From Nostoc piscinale CENA21 (lineage in GTDB: Bacteria; Cyanobacteriota; Cyanobacteriia; Cyanobacteriales; Nostocaceae): a DNA stretch of 64,000 bases. The stretch lies in assembly GCF_001298445.1 (NCBI RefSeq), contig NZ_CP012036.1:3563351-3627350 (forward strand), written 5' to 3'. Under the pieces are notes generated by a model. The model did not search any database, was not told the origin of the DNA, and saw nothing but the letters and a program-made list of their open reading frames with translations. Both the position numbers and the translations under genes were made by a program. Positions 18,080 through 27,053 of this stretch are shown one piece after another. How positions within the stretch are numbered: the first letter of the stretch is position 1; every line of letters starts with the position of its first letter.

Positions 18080-18245
18080 GAATTAATTTTCTATAGCTTC
18101 CTACCTCTGTTTGGCGAGCGCAGCCGAAGCACTGCCTTCTGCTTTAAAATTGTCCACAAGTAACAATCTATTAACTCAATTCAGTTCATCCCGGCAATTT
18201 TCTACAATAATCCCAGAGACTGTAAAAAATGGTGTCAGCAAGCAA

Positions 18246-18704
18246 ATGTCTAGAAATGTTGCCGACGTAATGAGCCGCGAACCGATTGTTGTTCGGACGG
18301 AAACTCCTCTAAAGGAAGCTATTCAAATTTTGGCAGAGAAACGCATCAGTGGGCTGCCTGTGGTGGATGATGTCGGTCAACTGGTGGGGATTATCTCTGA
18401 AACAGACTTGATGTGGCAAGAAACTGGTGTAACTCCGCCTGCCTACATTATGTTTTTGGATAGCGTGATTTATCTAAAAAATCCTGCCACTTATGATCGC
18501 GATTTACATAAAGCCTTGGGGCAAACTGTGGGAGAAGTAATGAGTAAAAATCCTGTAACTATTTCTCCCAATAAAACCTTAAAAGAAGCAGCACAAATGA
18601 TGCACGATCGCAATGTGCATCGCTTACCTGTATTAGATAGTGAAGGTCAAGTGGTTGGCATACTTACTCGTGGCGATGTAATTCGCGCAATGGCTGCAAG
18701 TTAA
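18246..18704 (+). CDS. Paired-CBS-domain protein
   Basis: 152 aa from the ATG at 18246. An upstream TTG (18111) gives a 45-residue extension rich in repeat-derived sequence and unlike the family, so I prefer the shorter form. Two CBS motifs are visible: VADVMSREPIVVRTETPLKEA...GLPVVDDVGQLVGIISETDL and VGEVMSKNPVTISPNKTLKEA...RLPVLDSEGQVVGILTRGDV. Paired CBS domains bind adenosine nucleotides and act as energy sensors. The segment between them (WQETGVTPPAYIMFLDSVIY) is typical of the cyanobacterial and chloroplast stand-alone proteins. Confidence 0.88.
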   Translation: MSRNVADVMSREPIVVRTETPLKEAIQILAEKRISGLPVVDDVGQLVGIISETDLMWQETGVTPPAYIMFLDSVIYLKNPATYDRDLHKALGQTVGEVMSKNPVTISPNKTLKEAAQMMHDRNVHRLPVLDSEGQVVGILTRGDVIRAMAAS

Positions 18705-18817
18705 TCATGGTCATGAGTCATTAGTCATTAGTTAGGAGTTTCTTGACTATTGACTATGGACATTTGACGATTAACTATGGAGATTTTTTAAAACATTTTG
18801 GAAATTAGGACTATTAA

Positions 18818-19483
18818 ATGAGTATTACTCCTGAGTCTGTAAGACAAATGCTCAGTTCTCAAGATTTGGGCGATCGCTTGCGTGCTGTCAATCAAATCCG
18901 CGAATTAGAACCCGCAGTTGGTTTAGAACTTGTGCAGATTGCTATAGGTGATAGCAACTCAAGAGTGCGTTACTCAGCCGTGAGTCAGATGGATACACTC
19001 GGTACACTGGATTTGCAATTGTCTTTGGATATTTTACGCGATCGCCTGCACAATGACCCTGAAGCCGATGTGCAAGCCGCCGCTGCCGATTGTTTAGGTG
19101 CGCTTAAATTACACGATGCTTTTGTAGATTTACAGCAACTTTATCACTCGACTAGTGAGTGGCTAGTTCAATTCAGCATCATTGCGGCATTAGGCGAATT
19201 AGGTGATCCGCGTTCTTTTGACTTGCTTCAAGAAGCCCTGTCATCCGAGAATGAATTAGTCCAAACTGCGGCTATTAGTTCCTTTGGTGATTTAGGAGAT
19301 ACCGCCGCCATTCCTTTATTAGCACCATATTCTACTAATCCCGATTGGCAAATGCGCTATAGAGTCGCCCAAGCTTTAGCCAGACTGGGTGGTACAGAAG
19401 CCAAAGCGATATTAGAAACTCTGGTAAATGATGAAGTCGAAGCCGTCGCCACAGAAGCGCAAAAATCTTTGCAGACTTTTTAG
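18818..19483 (+). CDS. nblB: HEAT-repeat protein, phycobilisome degradation NblB-like
   Basis: 221 aa made of bihelical HEAT-like repeats (for example VRYSAVSQMDTLG, VQAAAADCLGALK, VQFSIIAALGELGD, VQTAAISSFGDLGD, MRYRVAQALARLGG), the E/Z-type fold of bilin lyases and NblB. NblB proteins take part in dismantling phycobilisomes or detaching bilins during nitrogen starvation. The distance from carB and sigD matches alr3814 of Anabaena as I remember it. A phycocyanobilin lyase-like role cannot be excluded. Confidence 0.75.
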   Translation: MSITPESVRQMLSSQDLGDRLRAVNQIRELEPAVGLELVQIAIGDSNSRVRYSAVSQMDTLGTLDLQLSLDILRDRLHNDPEADVQAAAADCLGALKLHDAFVDLQQLYHSTSEWLVQFSIIAALGELGDPRSFDLLQEALSSENELVQTAAISSFGDLGDTAAIPLLAPYSTNPDWQMRYRVAQALARLGGTEAKAILETLVNDEVEAVATEAQKSLQTF

Positions 19484-19699
19484 TGATTCATCTATTTAAG
19501 CGATCGCATCGTTGTGAGTTGCAGGTGCGATCGCCTGCTACATCCGAAAAGTCTTAAGATTATTTGTGTCACAATTCAATAAGACGACATTGAACATAGG
19601 CAGTGTTGAATAAACAGAGTGATTGTTTTTGTTGCGATTGTTTAATTTCCTACCCCAGCTTGGTTAAACAGTCTCGACTTTAGCGTAGGTCAATCATAG

Positions 19700-21787
19700 C
19701 TAAGGTAGCCGCCAAATTTTGATGGTGTTGTCTATACTACCACGGGCAAGAGTTTTACCATCTGGACTAATGGCCAAGGAACTAAACCCATTAGAATAAG
19801 ATGTGAGGGTGCGGATTTCTTTTACAGTTTTAAGATTCCACACTTTGATGGTTTGGTCACTAGCACTGACAAGGGTTTCGCCATCTGGACTAAAGACCAC
19901 AGAACTTACTGAGCTTAAGTGACCTTTGAGGTTGAGGATTTCTTGTCCTGTTAAAATATCCCACATTTTGATAGTTTGATCACCACTACCACTAGCAAAG
20001 GTTTTACCATTTGGACTAATGGCAACAGAACTAACCCCTTCGGTATGCCCTTCCAGAGTGCGGATTAACTGTCCTGTTGCAAAATTCCACAGTTTGATGG
20101 TTTTGTCATTACTAGCACTGACAAGAGTTTGGCTATTTCGGCTGATAGCAACAGAACTAACCCAGTCGGTATGACCTTCCAAAGTGCGGATTAACTGTCC
20201 TGTTGCAAGATTCCACAGTTTGATAGTTTTGTCACGGCTACCACTGACAAGAATTTGACCATCTGGACTGATAGCAACAGAACTAACCCCTTCGGTATGC
20301 CCTTCCAGAGTGCGGATTAACTGTCCTGTTGCAAGATTCCACACTTTGATGGTCTTGTCACGGCTACCACTGACAAGAATTTGACCATTTGGACTGATAG
20401 CAACAGAACTAACTCCTTCGGTATGCCCTTTCAGAGTGCGGATTAACTGTCCTGTTGCAAGATTCCACACCTTGATGGTCTTGTCACGACTGGCGCTGAT
20501 AAGAGTTTTATTATCTGGAGTAAAGATGACGAAACGAACCGAGTTCAAATGACCTGTGAGAGTTCTTGCTAAGAACATGTCGCTGGTTTTACCGCTTAAT
20601 TCACAGATAATTACAGAGATTGGATTAGTCGGAAACAAGCGATAACGGACATAACCATATATTTGAAGTCCCACTAGGGTAATAACAACACCCAGCAGTA
20701 ATTGTGTTGCTAACTTAGTATTTTTAGCTGGCTGTGGTGATACTTTGGAATTACCTGATAGCTCTTCTGCGATTTCTGGTATGGGTGCTTGAGTTTTAGA
20801 ATCTGCTATGGCAGGTGGCTGTGAGGTTGGGTGTGAATTTACTGGTAGTTGTGTTGGTGGAAAGTCTGCAAAGTCTGGCTGGATTTTGGTGATAGAAGGC
20901 TTTGGTGGTGGATTTAAATCTTTTAATAATTCCTCCACTGACTCATAACGCTGATGAGATTCTTCTTGCAACAATTTATCTAGAATCCTTCCAAATTCTT
21001 GACTCACACTTTGCCGCAAATGATCTCTCCAACTAAAAACCCAACCATAACCTTGTCGTTTCCATAATTCCCAAGGGTGAATTCCACTCAGCAAATGAAA
21101 GCAGGTTGCACCAACACTATATAAATCACTGGCTGGGTGAGCTTCACCGCCCTGCATTTGTTCCATTGGTGCATAACCAAAAGAACCAATTTGAGTTCCG
21201 CCTTGCGTTATGGTCGTTGCGGTCAATTGCTTGGATGCACCAAAGTCAATAAGTACTAACTTCCCGCTATTGTGACGAATAATATTCTCTGGTTTAACAT
21301 CGCGGTGAATGACTTTTTCTTGATGCACTGTTTTGAGAATATCTAGCAAATCTAGCAAGACATCTCTAACTTTCTCTTCTGTGAAATGTCCTAGTTGTTG
21401 TATTTCTTTTAATAAATTCTGTCCTTCAATAAACTCCTGCACTAAGTAAAGGCGTTTATCTTCATTAAAATACGCTAACAGTGTGGGAATTTGCGGATGT
21501 TTACCTAACTGTTGTAGTCGTTTTGCTTCTTGTTCAAATAGTTCTGTAGCTTTTTTCAGTGCGCCTGTTCCCTGGACTTGCGGTGCAAATTGCTTGATGA
21601 CGCAACGCTCATTGAGCTTGTCGATATCTTCTGCTAGATACGTTTTACCAAATCCTCCGCCACCTATTGATTCAATTGGACGATAGCGGTTTCTTAATGC
21701 GATTAATGGGCTACCACAGCTAGAGCAGTGTATTACGCCTTCGGAATTGGGTGGGTTGTGGCAAGCTGGATCTAGGCAGCAGGTCAT
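19700..21787 (-). CDS. Membrane-anchored Ser/Thr protein kinase with WD40 repeats
   Basis: 695 aa. An N-terminal zinc-ribbon-like segment (C3, C4, C9, C21, C24) precedes a Hanks-type kinase: glycine loop GGGGFGKTY (42-50), lysine K65, catalytic HRDVKPEN (161-168), DFG (181-183). After a Pro-rich linker there is one transmembrane helix (about 361-379) and a seven-bladed WD40 propeller (about 408-695), presumably outside the cytoplasm, that could sense ligands or partners. Four propeller blades are near-identical at DNA level with a 126-bp period (20061, 20187, 20313, 20439), showing recent duplication or gene conversion. Substrates unknown. Confidence 0.92.
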   Translation of the reverse strand: MTCCLDPACHNPPNSEGVIHCSSCGSPLIALRNRYRPIESIGGGGFGKTYLAEDIDKLNERCVIKQFAPQVQGTGALKKATELFEQEAKRLQQLGKHPQIPTLLAYFNEDKRLYLVQEFIEGQNLLKEIQQLGHFTEEKVRDVLLDLLDILKTVHQEKVIHRDVKPENIIRHNSGKLVLIDFGASKQLTATTITQGGTQIGSFGYAPMEQMQGGEAHPASDLYSVGATCFHLLSGIHPWELWKRQGYGWVFSWRDHLRQSVSQEFGRILDKLLQEESHQRYESVEELLKDLNPPPKPSITKIQPDFADFPPTQLPVNSHPTSQPPAIADSKTQAPIPEIAEELSGNSKVSPQPAKNTKLATQLLLGVVITLVGLQIYGYVRYRLFPTNPISVIICELSGKTSDMFLARTLTGHLNSVRFVIFTPDNKTLISASRDKTIKVWNLATGQLIRTLKGHTEGVSSVAISPNGQILVSGSRDKTIKVWNLATGQLIRTLEGHTEGVSSVAISPDGQILVSGSRDKTIKLWNLATGQLIRTLEGHTDWVSSVAISRNSQTLVSASNDKTIKLWNFATGQLIRTLEGHTEGVSSVAISPNGKTFASGSGDQTIKMWDILTGQEILNLKGHLSSVSSVVFSPDGETLVSASDQTIKVWNLKTVKEIRTLTSYSNGFSSLAISPDGKTLARGSIDNTIKIWRLP

Positions 21788-22166
21788 AACTGTGCATCTA
21801 TCGGGAGGTATAGTTATTATCGCTTAAGCATGGCCTCATCTGAGTAGTTACCGCAAAATAATTAATAAATGGATGTCAAGATGATTAAGTCAAGTCAATA
21901 TTATGTTTGTTAAATGTTGGTTCATGCTGTTGCTTCATTAAACGCACTAGCAAGACTTATGATTACTTATGTCACAATTGAGGAACAGACAATAAATCCC
22001 ACAAACGAGCAAGCATAAGCCTGTGTACGTGTCTGCCAAATGTTATCAAACACCTACAAAGACATTCACCTCTTTCGTTTTAATGTCTTAACTAGAGAAA
22101 TATATATTCTGGCAGGCGAGAATATTCAAATCATCGTACCCCCTAGTGGATTTTGGAGGTTTTTAA
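21788..22166. other. Divergent intergenic region, kinase / DUF6887 gene
   Basis: 379 bases between divergent genes, so it should hold both promoters. No hairpin or repeat element stands out. GGAGG at 22155-22159 is the ribosome site of the right-hand gene. Confidence 0.4.
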
Positions 22167-22415
22167 GTGAAACCGAACTTTGAAGCAATGACTAACAAAG
22201 AACTGACAGCTTATGTACTTACACACCGGGATGATGATGAAGCTATTCGGATCTTATTTAGTCGCCGTAACCCTCCAGACTCGGAAGCGACATGGTATGG
22301 GCCAATGTTTGCTGAAGATGGTACACCAATTGAAGAGAATATTCGGATAGCAGAAGAAGCAATTAGACAACGTATTGAACAGGCAGAGAAAAGAAAGCAA
22401 GATTCTCAAAGTTAG
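22167..22415 (+). CDS. DUF6887 family small protein
   Basis: 82 aa with a GTG start supported by GGAGG eight bases upstream. It begins MKPNFEAMTNKELTAYVLTH, the pattern of the cyanobacterial DUF6887 family, and continues RDDDEAIRILFSRR. The C-terminal 25 residues are a charged helix (IRQRIEQAEKRKQ). In other strains relatives are often next to a second small gene and resemble antitoxins, but no partner is present here. The function is unknown. Confidence 0.65.
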   Translation: MKPNFEAMTNKELTAYVLTHRDDDEAIRILFSRRNPPDSEATWYGPMFAEDGTPIEENIRIAEEAIRQRIEQAEKRKQDSQS

Positions 22416-22416
22416 G

Positions 22417-22935
22417 TTATCCACCAAATACTTGCGGCCAAGTTGTCACGATAAAAACGGCTACTGCGGCTACTGCTAATAAACCTTGAATTAAATTTCC
22501 GACTAATGTACCGACGACAATTCCAAGACCTGCTTTCACTGCTGGCCATAATTCTCGGCGGTAAATAAATTCACCCACAATTGCGCCTAATAGCGGCCCA
22601 AATAACATTCCGAGTAACGGCCCGCCAAAGGGTAAAGCTGGTAATAATCCCAAAATTCCTAATACTAAACCAACAACTGCGCCAATTTGTCCCCATTTAC
22701 TAGCACCTGCTTGTTTTGCACCTAAATAACTGGCTAAAAAGTCAACACCTATACTTAAAAGCAAAACAATTACTGTGACTATTAACGGTATCTTAATCGC
22801 TGCAAAAGAACCGCTAACAAATCCCCAAATAATAATGGCAGTTAAAATTAAGCTGCTACCAGGAATTGCTGGCACTACAGCACCAATAATTCCCACAACC
22901 ATTAAGGCAATTAGTAACCAATAAATAATTTGCAT
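22417..22935 (-). CDS. DUF456 family membrane protein
   Basis: 172 aa, nearly all hydrophobic, with about five transmembrane segments rich in glycine (ALPFGGPLLGMLFGPLLGAIVGEFIYRR is the family core, about residues 100-127). DUF456 proteins are small integral membrane proteins of unknown function. The convergent DUF6887 gene ends one base away. It lies 13 bases downstream of the complex-C assembly gene and is probably co-transcribed with it. Confidence 0.85.
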   Translation of the reverse strand: MQIIYWLLIALMVVGIIGAVVPAIPGSSLILTAIIIWGFVSGSFAAIKIPLIVTVIVLLLSIGVDFLASYLGAKQAGASKWGQIGAVVGLVLGILGLLPALPFGGPLLGMLFGPLLGAIVGEFIYRRELWPAVKAGLGIVVGTLVGNLIQGLLAVAAVAVFIVTTWPQVFGG

Positions 22936-22948
22936 AAGTAATTTTTAA

Positions 22949-23608
22949 TTATGAAGCATCAAAGCTGATTTGTTGAAGAGTGACAGCTAATTTATCAGCA
23001 ATGCCAGCAATCCAATTTTCATCTTGCTTAGTGTAACTTCTGGGTGCATTTGCTCCTAAAATCATCACACCTTGATCGGCAATTGGTTGACAAATTACCC
23101 CTTGGGTATTTTCGGGTAAGTAATCAAATTCTATTCTGCCTGGGTAGAGGTTTAAAGCGACTAAATAACTGGCTGTTGTTTTTCGATTAACTCGTTTGAA
23201 GATTGGCCCTGGTACGACTTCTGATTTAGAACCCAGAATACCGCGACGTAACAAAACTTTGCCTTGATATACAACTACCAGCGATCGCGTGACGGTATTC
23301 GTTAATATCAAGTGAGATGCCCAGGCTAGTTCTGTTTTCACGGCTTCTGGTAAGTCTTCTGACAGGATAAAACCTTCTTCCCCAATCAGTTCCACCGCAT
23401 CAGGCGATCGCGGCTGTACTTGTTGCCAAATTAACCCTGTTAAAATTAACACAGCACTCAATATCACCCCCAACACATCGCCACGTGATTGGGATTCTGT
23501 GAGTTCTGGGGTTAATATACGGTTAATCAGCAAAAGTATAGCGCCTAACCCACCAACAACTATGGGCAAACGGCGCAAAACTCGATTGGGATCATCAGGT
23601 TTAGTCAT
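22949..23608 (-). CDS. Cofactor assembly of complex C subunit B (CCB2/CCB4-like)
   Basis: 219 aa from the ATG at 23608. A longer frame to 23656 only adds residues encoded by an agtgctg heptamer array and is rejected. Two N-terminal transmembrane helices (LPIVVGGLGAILLLINRIL and VLGVILSAVLILTGLIW) precede a soluble domain with LRRGILG and LYPGRIEFDYLPENTQGVI, as in CCB2/CCB4. These proteins attach heme ci covalently to cytochrome b6 in thylakoids. A recognised cyanobacterial family. Confidence 0.75.
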   Translation of the reverse strand: MTKPDDPNRVLRRLPIVVGGLGAILLLINRILTPELTESQSRGDVLGVILSAVLILTGLIWQQVQPRSPDAVELIGEEGFILSEDLPEAVKTELAWASHLILTNTVTRSLVVVYQGKVLLRRGILGSKSEVVPGPIFKRVNRKTTASYLVALNLYPGRIEFDYLPENTQGVICQPIADQGVMILGANAPRSYTKQDENWIAGIADKLAVTLQQISFDAS

Positions 23609-23612
23609 CTTA

Positions 23613-23640
23613 AGTGCTGAGTGCTGAGTGCTGAGTGCTG
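23613..23640. repeat. Heptamer array, 4 x agtgctg
   Basis: Four perfect tandem copies of a 7-base unit, between the assembly-factor start and rpaB. The same heptamer recurs at 17212-17257, in carB (as its complement, 12694-12707) and at 46674-46740. It belongs to the short tandem repetitive heptamers typical of heterocystous cyanobacteria. Confidence 0.85.
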
Positions 23641-23678
23641 AAGAATAAAATTTCACACTTCATACTTCACACTTTCCT

Positions 23679-24408
23679 TTACTCTTCTCCAGGTTCAATT
23701 ATGCGTTGAAACAGATAGCCTGTACCGCGTGCAGTGAGGATTAATTCTGGGTTACTGGGATCGTCTTCTAATTTTGCCCGTAACCGAGAGATATGCACAT
23801 CTACCACCCGCGTATCTACATGGCGTTCTGGAGTGTATCCCCAAACTTCTTGCAAAATTTCGGAACGAGAAAAAGCTTCACCAGAACGGCTGACTAGCAA
23901 TTCTAGTAAACTGAATTCCATTCCTGTCAAGCGGATACGTTCATCACCTTTGTAGACTTGTCGCTTGTTGGTATCGATTTTGATATTCCCTACGTGAATT
24001 ACTCCAGAACTGGGAATTCCCGATGCACCTGTTTTATCGACACGACGCAAGACTGAGCGAATCCGCGCTTCTAGCTCTTTGGGGGAGAATGGTTTAACTA
24101 CGTAGTCATCAGCGCCTAATTCTAAACCAGTGATGCGATCGGCAACATCCCCCAAGGCTGTTAGCATAATAATAGGGACATCTGATTCCTTACGTAATTC
24201 TTGACACACGCCGTAGCCATCGAGCTTTGGCATCATCACATCCAACACTACTAAATCAGGATCAGATTTGCGAAAAGTGTCCAACGCTTCTTCACCGTCG
24301 CCAGCAGTTACAACATCGTAGCCAATCATCGAAAGGCGCGTTTCTAAAATCCGGCGAATGCTGGCTTCATCGTCTACCACCAGAATTTTTTTCTTTATGA
24401 CTTTCCAA
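23679..24408 (-). CDS. rpaB: Response regulator RpaB, frame interrupted near the start
   Basis: OmpR-type regulator, an essential light-acclimation factor in the cyanobacteria studied. The uninterrupted frame starts at an internal GTG (24380) and lacks the first beta strand. The upstream frame starts at TTG (24406-24408) with an aaggag site and reads LESHKEK. Removing one base from the A/T run at 24386-24392 joins them into LESHKEKILVVDDEAS, the expected N-terminus, giving 242 aa. Seen: phospho-acceptor region DLVVLDVMMPKLDGYG, TALGD, KPFSPKEL, and a winged-helix DNA-binding domain from about residue 140 (RLTGMEFSLLELLV, DTRVVDVHISRLRAKL). Either a homopolymer error or a slippage site. Its kinase partner (NblS/Hik33 type) is not in this window. 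Confidence 0.9.
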
Positions 24409-24584
24409 GTTTCTCAACGCTCCTTAACTAAAATTTTTCATGATTAATTTTTAATACCATAATATTAAGATATCATTCCCACAATTGATTTGAAAAATGC
24501 GGTATAACCTACTTTTCTTTGACTTTAGATTTTTGTAAGAATTAAGAAAAAATTAAGAATAATTAACTTAATTAAGATTTAAGA

Positions 24585-26156
24585 ATGCCTAAGCCTAAAA
24601 CCTTTTACATTTGTAACGAATGTGGTGCAGAATCTCCCCAATGGTTTGGTAGATGTCCTAATTGCGGAACCTACAATTCTTTAGAAGAACAAATTACGAT
24701 TCAATCTTCTGTGGATGTCCCCACAAGAGGCGGAGTCAGCAGTTGGCACAAAGAGCAAAGTAATGGTAAGCCTAATGCTAAACCAGCAAAACCGCGGGCT
24801 TCCCTGACTTTTGATCAAATTAGCGATCGCCAAGTCACGCGCTGGGAATCTGGCTATGGAGAATTAGATCGAGTCTTGGGTGGGGGCGTTGTTCCCGGTT
24901 CAATGGTATTAATCGGTGGTGATCCGGGAATTGGGAAATCGACATTATTGTTGCAAGTATCCAATCAGCTGGCGCAGAGATACCGTATTCTCTACGTTTC
25001 TGGGGAAGAATCAGGACAACAAGTCAAATTGCGGGCTTTGCGTTTGGGTGTGTCTAAACCTATGAATGTAGTTGGGAATGGTAATGGTAAACAAGCTGAT
25101 TCTGATGAGGATACAGAAGAAGTAGAAACATCTGCGACTCCAGAAGCAGCAGAAGAATCAGAAGCCGCAGACGGGATAAGTGCAGACTTGTATGTTTTAC
25201 CAGAAACCGATTTAGAAGAAATTCTGCGGGAGATAGATTCCCTCAGACCAAATGTTGCAATTATCGATAGTATTCAAACAGTGTTTTTTCCGGCGTTGAC
25301 ATCTGCGCCCGGTTCGGTAGCCCAGGTGCGGGAATGTACCGCCGCTTTAATGAAGGTGGCAAAACACGAAGATATTACGATGTTAATTGTGGGACACGTC
25401 ACCAAAGAAGGTGCGATCGCTGGGCCGAAAGTTTTAGAACACTTAGTAGATACAGTATTGTACTTTGAAGGCGATCGCTTTGCCTCTCACCGCTTATTAA
25501 GAACCGTGAAAAACCGCTTTGGTGCCACCCACGAAATCGGTATCTTTGAAATGGTAGAACACGGACTGCGAGAAGTTTCTAACCCTTCAGAGTTATTTTT
25601 AGGCAATCGTGATGATCCCGCACCTGGTACAGCAATTGTTGTGGCTTGCGAAGGTACACGCCCAATTGTAGTGGAATTACAAGCCCTTGTTAGTCCTACC
25701 AGTTACCCTTCCCCGCGACGGGCTGGAACTGGTGTAGACTACAACCGCTTGGTGCAAATTCTCGCAGTCTTAGAAAAACGTGTGGGAATTCCTATGTCTA
25801 AATTAGATTCTTATGTTGCTTCGGCGGGTGGATTGAGTGTAGTAGAACCAGCCGTAGATTTAGGAGTAGCGATCGCTATTGTTGCCAGTTTCCGCGATCG
25901 CATCGTCGATCCCGGTACAGTATTAATTGGGGAAGTCGGCTTGGGTGGACAAGTCCGCGCCGTTTCCCAAATGGAATTGCGGTTAAAAGAAGCAGCTAAA
26001 TTGGGATTTAAGCGAGCGATCGTACCGAAAGGCACAAAATTTCCCGACCTTAATCTAGAAATCTTACCAGTATCCAAAGTAATTGATGCAATTATTGCTG
26101 CCATCCCCCATCAAACACTAGAAGATAGCGATTTCGAGACAGACGATGACGAATAG
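24585..26156 (+). CDS. radA: DNA repair protein RadA (Sms)
   Basis: 523 aa. A C4 zinc finger (C10, C13, C24, C27) is followed by a RecA-like ATPase with Walker A GGDPGIGKST (111-120), the RadA-specific KNRFG (309-313), and a C-terminal Lon-protease-like domain. RadA is a DnaB-type helicase that drives branch migration at recombination intermediates. It is about 70 residues longer than usual, partly through an acidic low-complexity insertion (about residues 163-197, Glu/Asp/Ala-rich) after the first core strands. It diverges from rpaB, sharing a 176-base promoter region. Confidence 0.95.
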   Translation: MPKPKTFYICNECGAESPQWFGRCPNCGTYNSLEEQITIQSSVDVPTRGGVSSWHKEQSNGKPNAKPAKPRASLTFDQISDRQVTRWESGYGELDRVLGGGVVPGSMVLIGGDPGIGKSTLLLQVSNQLAQRYRILYVSGEESGQQVKLRALRLGVSKPMNVVGNGNGKQADSDEDTEEVETSATPEAAEESEAADGISADLYVLPETDLEEILREIDSLRPNVAIIDSIQTVFFPALTSAPGSVAQVRECTAALMKVAKHEDITMLIVGHVTKEGAIAGPKVLEHLVDTVLYFEGDRFASHRLLRTVKNRFGATHEIGIFEMVEHGLREVSNPSELFLGNRDDPAPGTAIVVACEGTRPIVVELQALVSPTSYPSPRRAGTGVDYNRLVQILAVLEKRVGIPMSKLDSYVASAGGLSVVEPAVDLGVAIAIVASFRDRIVDPGTVLIGEVGLGGQVRAVSQMELRLKEAAKLGFKRAIVPKGTKFPDLNLEILPVSKVIDAIIAAIPHQTLEDSDFETDDDE

Positions 26157-26245
26157 GTAATAGCTAATAGGGGACAGGTTATAGAATCTCCCCTCAACCC
26201 TGGTTACTGAGCGCAGTCGAAGTACACCCCACACCCCTACTCAAC

Positions 26246-27001
26246 ATGACAGCCACCATCACCCAAAACTACCAAATCACTTGGGAAAAACTACCCGAAG
26301 ATTACATTCTGCCCGATGAACCAGTGGACAACATCAACCAACCAGCCTTAGCCGCAGCCTTAACCCAAAGCCTAGAACTAGCGGGAAAACTCCCAATTAA
26401 TGCGCTGACACCAACAAATTACGGCATTTGCGCGACTTTAAATGGCGCAACAGTTGTCAAAGCTCCAGATTGGGCATATATTCCTAACATTACAGTCAGT
26501 AGAGAAGAAGTAATTCGTAGTTACACACCGCAATTAGAGGGAGACATCCCCATAATTGTGATCGAATTTCTTTCTGATAAAGATGGCGGAGAATATTCTA
26601 TAAAACCAACTTATCCCCCTGGTAAATGGTTTTTTTACGAGTGCATTTTAAAAGTACCAAACTATGCCATTTTTGAACCAGCCAGCGGCAATTTAGAAGT
26701 TTATTTTTTAGATAATAATACAGGTAGATATACCATACAAAGCCCCGACGAAAACCAACATTACTGGATAGCCGACATGAATTTTTATCTGGGTGTATGG
26801 CAAGGTACACACGAAAATCGTACAGGCTATTGGTTGCGCTGGTGGGATGAAAACGGACAACTACTATTGTGGGGTTCAGAGTTAGTTGAACAAGAACGCC
26901 AACGTGCTGAACAAGAACGTCAACGCGCTGAACAAGAACGCCAACGCGCAGAAAGACTAGCAGCACAATTGCGAGCCGCAGGTATTGAACCACAAGATTA
27001 A
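26246..27001 (+). CDS. Uma2 family putative nuclease with coiled-coil tail
   Basis: 251 aa. Uma2 (DUF820) proteins have a PD-(D/E)XK nuclease-like fold and are hugely expanded in filamentous cyanobacteria. Visible motifs: APDWAYIPN (D in motif), IIVIEFLSDKDGGEY (the E-x-S/K strand), and WLRWWDENGQLL. Residues about 212-245 are three near-identical heptads-plus (EQERQRA units) forming a charged coiled coil, again repeated at DNA level. Substrate and biological role are unknown. A spacer repeat (gagcgcagtcgaagt) lies just upstream. Confidence 0.85.
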   Translation: MTATITQNYQITWEKLPEDYILPDEPVDNINQPALAAALTQSLELAGKLPINALTPTNYGICATLNGATVVKAPDWAYIPNITVSREEVIRSYTPQLEGDIPIIVIEFLSDKDGGEYSIKPTYPPGKWFFYECILKVPNYAIFEPASGNLEVYFLDNNTGRYTIQSPDENQHYWIADMNFYLGVWQGTHENRTGYWLRWWDENGQLLLWGSELVEQERQRAEQERQRAEQERQRAERLAAQLRAAGIEPQD

Positions 27002-27053
27002 ATTTTTGGTCAATGCCTCATAACATAAGTTTGGTTTATTTCATTTAGGATTG

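Noticed and set aside
18111..18245. TTG-initiated extension of the CBS protein
   Set aside because: No ribosome site and no similarity to the family; the ATG at 18246 gives the usual length.
23609..23656. N-terminal extension of the CCB-type protein
   Set aside because: Made of translated agtgctg heptamers.
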